The notes: a model not told the origin generated them from the sequence alone. Counted from the stretch's first letter, positions 26,208 through 35,272 are shown. The stretch: DNA of 64,000 nt from JAJEFO01 sp965208685 (GCA_965208685.1 CBDBPL010000007.1:3100001-3164000), one strand, 5' to 3'. Numbers and translations: made by a program.

Positions 26208-27914
26208 ATGCCGACCTCGAATCACGTCCTCATTCCGGAACTGCTTGTTCCGTGGAACAAGGCGCAGGAACTCAAGGAAGATGCTGCCGGACTGCCGAGC
26301 TGGGATCTGACGCCGCGCCAGATCTGCGACATCGAGCTCCTGATGAACGGCGGGTTCCATCCGTTGAAGGGATTCTTGGGCGAAGACGACTACGACAGCG
26401 TCGTCGACAGGATGCGGCTTGCCGATGGAACGCTCTGGCCCGTCCCTGTCACGCTTGATGTCTCGGCGGACTTTGCCAAGAGCGTCGATCTCGGCAGCGA
26501 CATTGCCCTTCGCGATCAGGAAGGCGTGATTCTCGCCACCATGAAGCTCACCGACCGATGGCACCCGGACAGGTCGCGGGAAGCGAAGAAAGTCCTGGGG
26601 ACCGATGACCTCGCGCACCCCGCGGCCAGCTATCTTCGTCACGCGGCAGGCCCGGTGTACCTGGGCGGGCCGGTGACCGGCTTCCAGCTGCCCGCGCACT
26701 ACGATTTCAGGGTGCGCCGGGACACGCCAAACGAGCTTCGCGCGTATTTCAGGAAACTCGGCTGGCACCGCATCGTTGCGTTCCAGACCCGCAATCCGCT
26801 GCACCGCGCGCACCAGGAACTGACGTTTCGGGCGGCGCGGGAAACGGCCGCCAATCTCCTGATTCATCCGGTCGTGGGCATGACGAAGCCCGGCGACGTC
26901 GATCACTTCACGCGCGTAAGATGCTATGAAGCCGTGCTCGACAAGTACCCGTCTTCCACGGCGGCGATGAGCCTGCTCAACCTCGCCATGCGAATGGCCG
27001 GTCCGAGAGAAGCGGTCTGGCACGGACTCATCCGCAGGAATCATGGTTGCACCCACATGATCGTGGGCCGCGACCACGCCGGGCCGGGTAAGGACTCGGA
27101 GGGCGAACCGTTCTATGGACCCTACGACGCACAGAACCTGTTTCGGGAGCTTGAAGACGAGATCGGCGTTGAAATGGTCGACTTCAAGCACATGGTCTTC
27201 GTGCAGGAACGCGCCCAGTACATGCAGGCCGACGAGATCGAGGAAGGGTTGACCGTTCTGGACATCAGCGGCTCCGAACTCCGGCGCCGGCTGCGCGAAG
27301 GTCTCGAAGTGCCGGACTGGTTCACCTTTCCGGAGGTCACAAGAGAACTCCGGCGCCGCTACCCGCCCCGCTCCCAGCAGGGATTCACGGTCTTCTTCAC
27401 CGGATTTTCCGGTTCGGGGAAGTCGACAATCGCGAATGCCCTCCTGGTCAAGCTCATGGAGATGGGAGGGCGGCCGGTCACGCTTCTTGACGGAGACATT
27501 GTCCGCAAGAACCTGTCGAGCGAACTGGGATTCTCGAAAGAGCACCGGGACCTCAACATTCGCCGCATCGGATTCGTCGCGTCTGAGATCACGAAGAACG
27601 GCGGGATCGCCATCTGCGCCCCGATCGCCCCCTATGCCGCAGCGAGGCGGGCCGTGCGGGAGGAGATCGAGAATTTCGGTGCCTTCGTCGAGGTGCACGT
27701 GGCCACGTCAATCGAGGAATGCGAGCGACGTGACCGGAAGGGGCTGTACAAGCTCGCAAGGGCCGGAAAAATCAAGGAATTCACCGGAATTTCGGATCCC
27801 TACGACGTGCCGGCAAACCCGGAGCTGAAGCTTGAAACCGAAAACATCGAAGTCGACCACTGCGCACAGCAGGTGCTCCTGAAGCTGGAGCAGATGGGCC
27901 TCGTCGCTGCATGA
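26208..27914 (+). CDS. Bifunctional sulfate adenylyltransferase / APS kinase
   Basis: Fusion of 568 residues. An ATP sulfurylase (~1-385) with 'QTRNPLHRAHQELT' (catalytic H199/H202), 'GRDHAGPGKD' and 'SGSELRRRLREG' is followed by APS kinase with P-loop GFSGSGKST (~399-407), 'LLDGDIVRKNLSSELGFSKEHRD' and 'GLYKLARAGKIKEFTGISDPYD'. It converts sulfate to PAPS for assimilation or sulfation. This sat-cysC fusion is the form usual in Rhodobacterales. AGGAGG lies upstream of the ATG. It is monocistronic. Confidence 0.96.
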   Translation: MPTSNHVLIPELLVPWNKAQELKEDAAGLPSWDLTPRQICDIELLMNGGFHPLKGFLGEDDYDSVVDRMRLADGTLWPVPVTLDVSADFAKSVDLGSDIALRDQEGVILATMKLTDRWHPDRSREAKKVLGTDDLAHPAASYLRHAAGPVYLGGPVTGFQLPAHYDFRVRRDTPNELRAYFRKLGWHRIVAFQTRNPLHRAHQELTFRAARETAANLLIHPVVGMTKPGDVDHFTRVRCYEAVLDKYPSSTAAMSLLNLAMRMAGPREAVWHGLIRRNHGCTHMIVGRDHAGPGKDSEGEPFYGPYDAQNLFRELEDEIGVEMVDFKHMVFVQERAQYMQADEIEEGLTVLDISGSELRRRLREGLEVPDWFTFPEVTRELRRRYPPRSQQGFTVFFTGFSGSGKSTIANALLVKLMEMGGRPVTLLDGDIVRKNLSSELGFSKEHRDLNIRRIGFVASEITKNGGIAICAPIAPYAAARRAVREEIENFGAFVEVHVATSIEECERRDRKGLYKLARAGKIKEFTGISDPYDVPANPELKLETENIEVDHCAQQVLLKLEQMGLVAA

Positions 27915-27996
27915 AGTTCAAGTTCCGTGTTCCCACTGGTGTCGAAGACTGCAGTTGGAGAGACCGGTCTGCAGACAGACTCCTGCGAAATGGGGC

Positions 27997-29358
27997 CTAC
28001 TCTGCCTGAACGGGTTCGAGTGAAGCACCCAGTTCCGTCATGATCGCCGCAAATGTCGGAAACGACGTGGCGATCGGCGCGGCGTCGTCCACCGTCACAG
28101 CTTCCTTCGCGCCGAGGCCAAGGGAAAGAAACGACATGGCAATGCGGTGATCAAGACGCGCCTCGACACGCGCTCCGCCCGGCACGCCCGAAGGGCCCAT
28201 GCCCTCGACCTCCCACCAGTCCTCGCCTTCCCTGACGGTCCCGCCAACGGCGCGGAGACCGGTTGCCATAGCGTCAATCCGGTCACTTTCCTTCACCCGA
28301 AGCTCCCCCACACCGCGCATGACGGTACGCCCTTCGGCGAACGCGCTGACGACCGAGAGGATAGGGTATTCGTCGATCATGGAAGCCGCGCGCTCGGGTG
28401 GAACCTCGATTCCCTTGAGGCCAGGGGAAAAGCGCGCACGAATGTCCGCGACCGGTTCACCCCCTTCCTCGCGCTCGTCTTCAAGAGACAGGTCGGCCCC
28501 CATCTCGCGGAGCGTGGAAAAGAAGCCGGTACGGGTCGGGTTCATCCCGACATTGGGCACAAGCACGTCCGATCCCTCGACGATCAGCGCGGTCGCCACC
28601 GGAAAGGCCGCGGAAGATGGATCGCGCGGCACGGAAATGACCTGCGGCCGAAGCTCGGCATGGCCCTTGAGCGTGATGACGCGTCCGCCAGACTCTGCAT
28701 CGACGTCGATGCCAGCGCCGAATCCCCTGAGCATTCTCTCAGTATGGTCACGCGTGGCCTCCCGCTCGATCACGACCGTTTCGCCGGGCGCGTTGAGCCC
28801 GGCAAGGAGGATGGCGGACTTCACCTGCGCGGACGCGACCGGCATGGTGTAGTTGACCGGCACCGGATTCTTCGCGCCCGTGATCGTCATCGGCAGCCGT
28901 CCTCCAGGCTGGCCGACGGCCCGCGCTCCGAATTCAGCAAGAGGCTCGGTGACCCGGCCCATCGGACGCGAACGGAGGGATGCGTCGCCCGTAAACGTTG
29001 CCGTGATCGGCGTGGTTGCCATCGCGCCCATGACAAGGCGCGCGCCAGTCCCGGAATTCCCGCAGTTGATCACGTCCGCAGGCTCGCCAAATCCTCCCAC
29101 GCCCACGCCGTGAACAGACCAGCCGGCCTCGCCCGCATCGACCACTTCCGCACCGAATGCGCGCATCGCGGCGGCCGTGGCCAGCACGTCCTCGCCTTCG
29201 AGAAGTCCCTCGATCCGCGTTTCGCCTACGCACATCGCACCGAGAATCAGCGATCGATGCGAAATCGACTTGTCGCCCGGCACATGCGCTTCTCCCGAAA
29301 GCGCACCTGCTCGGCGCGCGATCATCGGCTCACGTGCACCGCTTCCAGACATTGGCAT
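27997..29358 (-). CDS. aroA: 3-phosphoshikimate 1-carboxyvinyltransferase (EPSP synthase), class II-like
   Basis: Shikimate pathway enzyme of ~453 residues. 'VPGDKSISHRSLILGA' (PEP/S3P site), 'CGNSGTGARLVMGA', 'GDASLRSRPMGRVTEPLAEFGA', 'ASAQVKSAILLAGL', 'ELRVKESDRI' and 'LDHRIAMSFLSLG' are all present. The overall sequence follows the CP4-like class II group, but the residue corresponding to CP4 Ala100 / E. coli Gly96 is Gly in 'NSGTG'. The start is ATG 29358 ('MPMSGSG') or 29352. No cmk or rpsA follows, unlike in many relatives; the upstream side borders the mobile region. Confidence 0.95.
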   Translation of the reverse strand: MPMSGSGAREPMIARRAGALSGEAHVPGDKSISHRSLILGAMCVGETRIEGLLEGEDVLATAAAMRAFGAEVVDAGEAGWSVHGVGVGGFGEPADVINCGNSGTGARLVMGAMATTPITATFTGDASLRSRPMGRVTEPLAEFGARAVGQPGGRLPMTITGAKNPVPVNYTMPVASAQVKSAILLAGLNAPGETVVIEREATRDHTERMLRGFGAGIDVDAESGGRVITLKGHAELRPQVISVPRDPSSAAFPVATALIVEGSDVLVPNVGMNPTRTGFFSTLREMGADLSLEDEREEGGEPVADIRARFSPGLKGIEVPPERAASMIDEYPILSVVSAFAEGRTVMRGVGELRVKESDRIDAMATGLRAVGGTVREGEDWWEVEGMGPSGVPGGARVEARLDHRIAMSFLSLGLGAKEAVTVDDAAPIATSFPTFAAIMTELGASLEPVQAE

Positions 29359-29400
29359 TCCTCGATTTTCCAAGGCTCATTCGCTGTGGTCATGACACAT

Positions 29401-29777
29401 TCAGTCCTGATAGAAGCCGTCATGGTGGACTTGAAGGACCTGGGTGAAGACCTTTTCGTCCACGACGACGCGCACTACGTACTCTCCAATTCTCAGACCA
29501 CAGGAAGGCCGCCAGAACGTGTAGCCTGGCCATGCCGCGTCATTGATGCTGGTGCGTCCGGTGACGGAATGCTTGTGCGGCTCCGCCAGCACTCGACGGA
29601 CCGCCCGTCAGGCTTTCCATCAAGCATTGATTCGAGCGTCGTCGCCGTCCTGGGGATCGGACTGCCGTCTTCGTGCCGCTGATACCCCACGCCCTGGTCC
29701 CGGAAGTGTTCGAAAAGGTCCCGGAATGAGAGATTCCGGGGTGGCTCAGAGAGATTTTTGTCGTGTTCTTTCAGCAT
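29401..29777 (-). pseudogene. Unknown gene broken by a frameshift
   Basis: From ATG 29777 one frame reads 'MLKEHDKNLSEPPRNLSFRD...DQGVGYQRHEDGSPIP...LESMLDGKPDG' and then degenerates. Near 29595 a second frame continues sensibly with 'MLAEPHKHSV...GYTFWRPSCGLRIGEYVVRVVVDEKVFTQVLQVHHDGFYQD' to a stop at 29401. Together they would make a ~120-residue acidic soluble protein. I do not recognise the family. It lies at the start of the decayed mobile region, which fits loss of function. Confidence 0.45.
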
Positions 29778-29839
29778 CTTAATCCCGCAGAGTGCGGTCT
29801 GGCTTCACTTTGGTGTTTGTCAGTAGCGCATTTGGCTCC

Positions 29840-30115
29840 CTACGCAAGTCCGAAGCGCCGATGCAGGAGAATCTCGGTGAATCGTGCGACCGGCTCGATC
29901 ATTGAACGCGACACCAACTCGGACAGCAGATCGGCTTCGACCGCGTCAACGTCGCAGGCTCCGCCCTCGCACTTCTCGATCCAGATGCGGATGAGGATGA
30001 GGCTGCGGCAAACATCATGACGTTGGCTCAGGGTCCGGCGCTCCTCTCCGTTCAGGCAGGCCTCGACCACCTCGCGTTTCTTCGCAATGCCGTGTCTTCG
30101 GTGTCTCTTGGTCAT
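29840..30115 (-). pseudogene. IS3-type transposase OrfA remnant
   Basis: 91-residue frame with the OrfA helix-turn-helix: 'TKRHRRHGIAKKREVVEACLNGEER...LSQRHDVCRSLILIRIWIEKCEGGACDVDAVEADLL'. After that point the expected leucine zipper ('YESRIAALERLVG' type) is replaced by unrelated residues, and no OrfB follows downstream toward 29780. The insertion of an extra 'LI' and several cysteines in place of aromatic residues also indicate decay. Probably the left part of a deleted IS element. Confidence 0.6.
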
Positions 30116-30431
30116 GGACCCTCCTTACGGAAGGCCCCGGATGGGGGAAATTGAACCGCCAAGTTGTCCAACCGCAGGGGCGCACTCCACCCCACGCCGG
30201 AACTCGCGAGGGCTTCAGTCTGCTCCGGCATCCCGCACTGGAGCCAGAACGGCAGCGCCACGACGTCGGCTTCCGCCTGGACGCGGACCGGGAACGGTCA
30301 CGGTTCATGCGCCCGCGTAGATGCGACCGCGCCATGCCTTTCCCGGGCGTCGCGGCCTTCCCCTGTCCGCCCGGGCACCGCCCAGGCGAGGGCGCCGTCC
30401 CCGGCCTCTGCCGCGGACGGCTTCCCGAATT
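30116..30431. other. Non-coding stretch between IS remnant and autotransporter
   Basis: GC-rich sequence with no supported gene. It may contain an old IS end near 30140-30170, but I could not match a partner inverted repeat. It forms the 3' flank of the autotransporter gene; no T-run terminator is seen. Confidence 0.45.
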
Positions 30432-33170
30432 TCACCACCTAAGGGTTCCCTTGAGCATCAGGATGCCGGCCGGTGCGCCTTCGCCGGTCTCCCGGCGCGC
30501 CGCGTCGAGGCTGACATCGAGGTCGGGGGCGTCCTTCGCCGCCGGCGTCAGCCGCCAGCCGACGCGCGCCTCGCGCGCGCCGTCGCCGTCCAGCCCGACG
30601 CCCGCGTTCGGCGTGCCCGTGAACCGGCCGCCGAAGGCCGGAAGCCCCCAGCCCGCCTCGGCCCGGAGGCTCCGCGACGCATCGAAGCCGTCCTCCGGCA
30701 CGAGGCCCGGCGCGTCGTGCGCCGCCCAGAGGCGCTCCGCGGCGCCAGCGGTGGCGCCTACGTCCGAACTCACCGAGAACCACCGGCCGCGGCCACGCGC
30801 GCCCGGGTCGAGGCGGATACTCGCGCTCACGCCCCATTCCTCGTAGTCGCCGCTATGCGCGAGCAATGTTCGGGCCCGGGTTTCGATGGTAAGTCCATTG
30901 GCTAGGTTTTCGTAGCGCAGACCACCGCCGGCTTCGACGCTGGTGCCGGTTTCTCCGTCCCCGCCGTCACTCCGCAAGCCAATTTCGATCAACGGTGTGA
31001 ACGTGGCCCCCGAGGCAAGATCCTGGACATGCGAACCTTCGAGCATAAGCCGGTGCCGGCTGGCATTCAAGGTCATGCTCTCGATGGATTCGGATCCGGC
31101 GAGTCCGGCGCGTGTGAATGCGGTTTCGCCCTTTACCCTCAGGTTCGTCGTGCCTCCGGAGATCAGCTGATCGCTGGCCACCAGTGGCCCGTTGACGCCG
31201 GCCGCCGCCATCCGCCACGAGAGATCGCTCGCATGTGTGCCGGATGAGTCCTCGACCTCGACTTCGCCCGAGCCGATGCCGACCGTCGCCCAAAGATTGA
31301 TACCATCTGACGCCTGCCAGTTCACGTAGGGGTTGAAGCTCGTTACGGTGGATGTGAGTTCGCCCGGACGTGCATTGGAATCCGTGTAATTCGCCTTTCC
31401 TGTCGCCCGTGCCAGCAACACTCCTGCCAGCGTGTTCGGACCCAGTTTGCCATCGATCCCGAGGTTGGCGCTTGTCACGTTGCCGTCGTAGGTCATGGCC
31501 TGCGGGTTGCCACCTGAGAATTTGCGATAGTCTCCGCTTCCCCAAAAGGTCAGGTTTCGCCTCTGTCCGGTGCCCGGCGTGTCGAGCGCCAGAACAAAGG
31601 ACGAGCCCTCAAGCAGCTGACCGGGATCGAGCGTGCCACTTTCCAGCGCCTGCCGGTTGGCCAGCAGCGCTGCGGGGAGCGTGGAGGCGCCCGCCAGACT
31701 GAGATCTCTGGCGGTTGGGGCACCGGACGTCGCCTGCTGGATGCGGCTCGAAACGGCATCGACCGTACTCGCGGTCATGGCGCGCATCATCTGAGGCAGC
31801 ACGGACTTGATCACCGTGTTCTGGTGCAAAGCGGTCGTCTCCGGCGCCCTGAGGTAGACGCCCGAGCCGATGACGAGCCTGGTCCTGATTTCGGACCCGT
31901 CGCTTGCCGTGGTCGTCCTGGTGAACTCTCTTGCATAACCCAGCTTGGGGATATCGGCGCTGTCGGTGTCGTCCGAGGGGTCGTCGAAGTAGTACTCCAC
32001 GAAACCGCCTTCCGGGCTGCTGCTCGCTGCCTCAAGGACCTGCGGAAGGACCAGCTTCCCTGTCACCACGTCACGGACGGTCGGCACCAGCGGCCGGAGC
32101 TCGTATCTGTCCGGAAACGCTCCATGAACCAGGATGATGTTGCTGGTTCGGTCCAGCACATAGAGATAGACGGAGCCATGTCTCCATGGCCCGTTCGGAT
32201 CTCTGAGCGCAAGCCTGGCCTTTGCAAAAGCCGCTCTGGATTCCGCCGTGGTACGCGCGCCGCTCAGGGTTCTGCCAAGAAATCGCAACGCTTCGGTGAC
32301 GAATTCCTTCAATGTCTCGCGGTCCACAACGTCCCTGGCGGTAATCGCCGGATTGCCGTAATCGATGTCTTCGACCCTCAAGTGAGATGCGTTGAGATCG
32401 AATCCGGCGAGCAACACGAGCGGCCGCTCCGTATTGACTGAGACATAAGCGGCAGCGTAGCCGCTCGCGCCCGGGATCCCCGGCCGAACGCCCGGGACTG
32501 CTCCGGTCAGGTCGAACGCGCCATGCTGCTCGTCTCTCAGAATCTCGAGAAGCCTGGACTGAGCGCGGTTTGTGGCAACAGGGTCCTGAGACTGCAGGTC
32601 CGCCAAGACCGGCCGGGGGACACCGAGTGCAGAAAGAATCCCGGCGTAAATCACGGGTTTCAGACTGCCGGCTGAAAGGGACATGTCCTTGGCATGAAGA
32701 TACACTCGGCCATCAGGTGTCAGCGTGACGATGAAAGTGGAACCGGAACGCATCGGGCCACCCTCGAGTCGAAGCCGGCATCCCGCGTATGCAAGCTGTT
32801 CCGCTGACACGGTTTCCGAGCCGCGGCTCTTGAACTGGTCCCTCACCGCCAACGCGAATTCCCCCAGGGTGGCGCTGCCACTCTCCACGTCTTGCGCCGT
32901 CACGGTCGGATCTGGCGGTGGCGTGACACCGGGAGGGAGCGGGCAGTCGTCCTGCGCCTGCGCCAAGGCTGCCCCTGGATGGGTCGTGACGCCAAGCAGA
33001 ACGAACAGGCCGAACACCAAAAGCGTCGATGTGGCGGCGGTCAACGTTCGGGCGCCGGTTCCGAGAAGGCCTCCGCACGGCGAAATTCGACGAATTGCGT
33101 TCACGATGGATTTTGTCCCAATGATGGCCTCAACCCAACATGGGTCCCGATTCCGCCACAGGATTCTCAT
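30432..33170 (-). CDS. Cache-domain autotransporter (outer-membrane beta-barrel)
   Basis: Large protein of ~912 residues. A long N-terminal region ends in a signal helix 'ATSTLLVFGLFVLLGV' with cleavage expected after 'GAALAQA'. The passenger carries at least one single-Cache-like sensor domain: 'WRHGSVYLYVLDRTSNIILVHG...EYYFDDP...YAREFTR...GSGVYL' (~350-450), preceded by a related region at ~100-230 ('GGPMRSGSTFIVTLTPDGRVYLHAKD'). The last ~280 residues are an autotransporter-type beta-barrel with alternating aromatic strands, 'GVSASIRLDPGARGRGRWFS', and a terminal 'LKGTLRW'. The start ATG 33170 overlaps the stop of a small HTH frame (ATGA); the open frame also continues to 33278. Ligand and surface role are unknown. 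Confidence 0.8.
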   Translation of the reverse strand: MRILWRNRDPCWVEAIIGTKSIVNAIRRISPCGGLLGTGARTLTAATSTLLVFGLFVLLGVTTHPGAALAQAQDDCPLPPGVTPPPDPTVTAQDVESGSATLGEFALAVRDQFKSRGSETVSAEQLAYAGCRLRLEGGPMRSGSTFIVTLTPDGRVYLHAKDMSLSAGSLKPVIYAGILSALGVPRPVLADLQSQDPVATNRAQSRLLEILRDEQHGAFDLTGAVPGVRPGIPGASGYAAAYVSVNTERPLVLLAGFDLNASHLRVEDIDYGNPAITARDVVDRETLKEFVTEALRFLGRTLSGARTTAESRAAFAKARLALRDPNGPWRHGSVYLYVLDRTSNIILVHGAFPDRYELRPLVPTVRDVVTGKLVLPQVLEAASSSPEGGFVEYYFDDPSDDTDSADIPKLGYAREFTRTTTASDGSEIRTRLVIGSGVYLRAPETTALHQNTVIKSVLPQMMRAMTASTVDAVSSRIQQATSGAPTARDLSLAGASTLPAALLANRQALESGTLDPGQLLEGSSFVLALDTPGTGQRRNLTFWGSGDYRKFSGGNPQAMTYDGNVTSANLGIDGKLGPNTLAGVLLARATGKANYTDSNARPGELTSTVTSFNPYVNWQASDGINLWATVGIGSGEVEVEDSSGTHASDLSWRMAAAGVNGPLVASDQLISGGTTNLRVKGETAFTRAGLAGSESIESMTLNASRHRLMLEGSHVQDLASGATFTPLIEIGLRSDGGDGETGTSVEAGGGLRYENLANGLTIETRARTLLAHSGDYEEWGVSASIRLDPGARGRGRWFSVSSDVGATAGAAERLWAAHDAPGLVPEDGFDASRSLRAEAGWGLPAFGGRFTGTPNAGVGLDGDGAREARVGWRLTPAAKDAPDLDVSLDAARRETGEGAPAGILMLKGTLRW

Positions 33171-33385
33171 GCCTTCGGTTTCTTGATTCCGTTCTTGTTC
33201 ATCCAGTTCGAGATGTTTCCCGGCGTTGTGTTGTAGCGCTTCGCGATGAAATTCCGCATTGACCTGTCCGAAAGCCATGAAGAAAATCCTTCTCCGATTG
33301 GTCTCGTCGAGCCTCTTGGATCCGATGATCCCATAGACCCTATCCTATACACCCTGATGCCGTCGTCCTGCCCCCAAATCTGCAC
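33167..33385 (-). CDS. Small putative HTH protein upstream of autotransporter
   Basis: 72-residue frame whose C-terminal half 'RSMRNFIAKRYNTTPGNISNWMNKNGIKKPKA' looks like a compact helix-turn-helix with a basic tail. Its TGA (33167-33169) overlaps the autotransporter ATG by four bases, the layout used elsewhere in this genome for coupled genes. The N-terminal half is less convincing; translation could start at an internal ATG around 33259. Family not recognised; it could be a transposase-derived HTH. Moderate to low certainty that it is expressed. Confidence 0.4.
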   Translation of the reverse strand: MQIWGQDDGIRVYRIGSMGSSDPRGSTRPIGEGFSSWLSDRSMRNFIAKRYNTTPGNISNWMNKNGIKKPKA

Positions 33386-33574
33386 GCAAGATCATCCCGA
33401 AGGATTGGGAGCCGCCAGATCGACAACGCGTTCACAATTTATCACGGCGACGTGGAATTCACTATGGCGAATTCCGGATTCGCGGCAAGCGTCATTTTGA
33501 TCCCATACTTCGGCGCCGTTTGCCGACCGGGGGGTTTCGCATTCCGTGCCCTCCACGAACCGGAACTTTCCTGG

Positions 33575-33840
33575 GGCTCTGCTGCAAGAAATTTCCAGAG
33601 TTGCAGAGCGTGTGATGGCTCTGCCTTGTCTCGAAATCCTTGCTGGATCGCGACCCGTTCCAGCTCTGCTCCATGCAGTGACATCGGTTCGCTCATCATG
33701 TCCGGCCCTGTGCCGAAGGCACGTTCAACAAGACGCACTTCGCCCCTGATGCCGGACTGGAGCTGAATGGCCCCGGCCTGCTTCTTCCTGGGCACGCGCA
33801 TTGCCTCGAAGCCGTTGATCGTGGCGCAGGCCGTCTTCAT
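33575..33840 (-). repeat. IS6-end repeat, copy A (pairs with 35676-35910)
   Basis: This stretch and 35676-35910 align base for base over most of their length (roughly 85% identical by eye), beginning with the same terminal repeat (GGCTCTGCTGCAAGA versus GGCTCTGTTGCAAGA) and running into the transposase C-terminus. Same orientation, about 2.1 kb apart. Confidence 0.8.
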
Positions 33841-34010
33841 CGACTTGAAGCCAAGGGTCGGCTTGATCAGGCGCTTGAGCTTGCCACGGTCGGCCTCGAC
33901 GACGTTGTTGAGATGCCGTAATGGGGCATTTCACTTGTCCGTGGTCGGTGTCCGAGGGGCACTTGCCCTCATTCTTCAACTCCCGAATGGCCTGGCGGCA
34001 GAGATGTTGC
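33575..34010 (-). pseudogene. IS6-family transposase remnant, copy A
   Basis: C-terminal part of an IS6-type DDE transposase on the minus strand. One frame gives 'GKCPSDTDHGQVK', then after a frameshift near 33910 another gives 'LKRLIKPTLGFKSMKTACATINGFEAMR' and 'GIRGEVRLVERAFGTGPDMMSE...LHGAELERVA'. The element's terminal repeat GGCTCTGCTGCAAGA is at 33575-33589. The N-terminal half with the first catalytic Asp is missing; a broken adenosylhomocysteinase begins at ~34021. A second, more truncated copy in the same orientation is at 35.7-35.9 kb. Confidence 0.75.
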
Positions 34011-34020
34011 AAGCAACATC

Positions 34021-34560
34021 TTCGCGGCTGGTGCGGGCGGGGAATCGCGCAGTGCTTCCGGGCGGTCGGCGGCAAGGTGGCGATCGTGGAGATCGACGAG
34101 ATCAAGGCGCTGGAGGCCTGCCACGACGGATGCGGGGTCGACCGCCTGGAGGACTTCCTGGACTGGGGCGAGGCACGTGATTACCGCCGGGCATGCAAGG
34201 CGAATGACCGACGGCGCGGTCCTGATGAACGCCGGCCATTTCCCCTGGGAGATCGAGGTCGACGGGATCCGCGCGACGGCAACGGGCACGCGCGCCATGG
34301 CCAACGCGATCGAGCGGCTGGACCTGCCCGGAGGACGGCACCTCGTCCTGGTCGCCGAAGGTCGCATGGTCAATCTTGCGGGACACGCGCCCAAGGGGAA
34401 CTCGATCGCATCGATGGACCTCGGCTTCGCCCTGCAGGCGTTCTCGCTCCAGAGATTGCCGGATGGGCGCGCGCTTGCCGCTGGCGCCCAGCCGGTGCCG
34501 GACGACATCAACCGCCGCATCTGCAGGATGATGATGGAAGCGATGGGCAGGGCGCTCTGA
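34021..34560 (+). pseudogene. Adenosylhomocysteinase-like gene, N-truncated and frameshifted
   Basis: The first frame reads 'GWCGRGIAQCFRAVGGKVAIVEIDEIKALEACHDG...DRLEDFL', the NAD-binding domain of S-adenosylhomocysteine hydrolase, where 'GWCGRG' is the cofactor loop. After a small deletion near 34170 a second frame continues 'VITAGHARRMTDGAVLMNAGHFPWEIEVDGIRA...RHLVLVAEGRMVNLAGHAPKGNSI' to a stop at 34560. The N-terminal ~half, including the substrate domain, is absent and the join lies next to the IS6 remnant. The residual enzyme could not function. Confidence 0.8.
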
Positions 34561-34879
34561 CCGTCGTGTCCGAGGCGTCCAGGATCCGGTTGGCAACGAA
34601 ACGGTCCTGAGGAGGCATGCTGCTCGTTCATGCCGTCGGCGGCGGCCAGGGTCGCGAGGCTCCCCGCATCCTCGCTCCCGCCGTCCTTCGTGGGAAAGCC
34701 GCCATGCGCCTCCCGCGGGGGCCTCGGCGCCGAGGCGCCCCGCTTTCTGCGTCGCCGCCGTCCGGTTCGGGTTCCAGGCGTGGCGATCGTTCCGTGCAGT
34801 TTCCTGCACCTGCATGAGGCAGAAAAACCCCAGACTATCGCAAGGCAATCGCCGTGGGACAGGATCCCCGCATCGCCGG
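34561..34879. other. Non-coding stretch before the PIN-toxin gene
   Basis: No supported gene. Contains a perfect 16-base palindrome GCCTCGGCGCCGAGGC (34721-34736) in a very GC-rich run. It forms the 3' flank of both the pseudogene (+) and the toxin gene (-). Confidence 0.5.
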
Positions 34880-35272
34880 TCACCAGATACGGTTCAGGCC
34901 TGGATCAGGAAAGCTGTCGAAAACGACGTCTGCAGACACCAGGGCCAGCCCGCCGAGCACCGCCGTCGCGGCGAGAATCCGGTCAAACGGGTCACGGTGG
35001 GCCCATTCAAGTCTGCCCGCGTACAGCGCCGCCTCAAAGGTCAGCGTCGCACTGAGCCCGCCCTGCTCCGCCAAAGTGCCGGGCAGGCCGTCCAGACTGT
35101 CTGCCATCTCAGGCCACTTTCCGATGCGCACCTTCTGGCTGATTTCGAACAGGCTGATCGGGCTGACGAACACGGCATCCGCGTCGGCAAGGGCCTGCCT
35201 GGCGCCCGGGCTCAGCATCGGATCGTCGACAAGGGTCCAGGCCCAGGCATGCGTGTCCAGAAGGACCTGCAC
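34880..35272 (-). CDS. PIN-domain toxin (VapC-like)
   Basis: 130-residue PIN-domain ribonuclease. 'MQVLLDTHAWAW' holds the first acidic residue (Asp6); 'FVSPISLFEISQKVRIGKW' holds the central Glu; 'HRDPFDRILAATA' holds Asp94/Asp98-type metal ligands; 'LALVSADVVF' closes the fold. It follows the antitoxin gene with no gap (antitoxin stop adjacent to toxin start), as in type II modules. The intact frame inside a decayed region suggests selection for retention, as expected of an addiction module. Confidence 0.9.
   Translation of the reverse strand: MQVLLDTHAWAWTLVDDPMLSPGARQALADADAVFVSPISLFEISQKVRIGKWPEMADSLDGLPGTLAEQGGLSATLTFEAALYAGRLEWAHRDPFDRILAATAVLGGLALVSADVVFDSFPDPGLNRIW

Noticed and set aside
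28147..29682. Open frame of ~511 codons on the + strand
   Set aside because: Antisense to aroA and rich in Arg/His, the usual signature of a shadow frame in GC-rich DNA.
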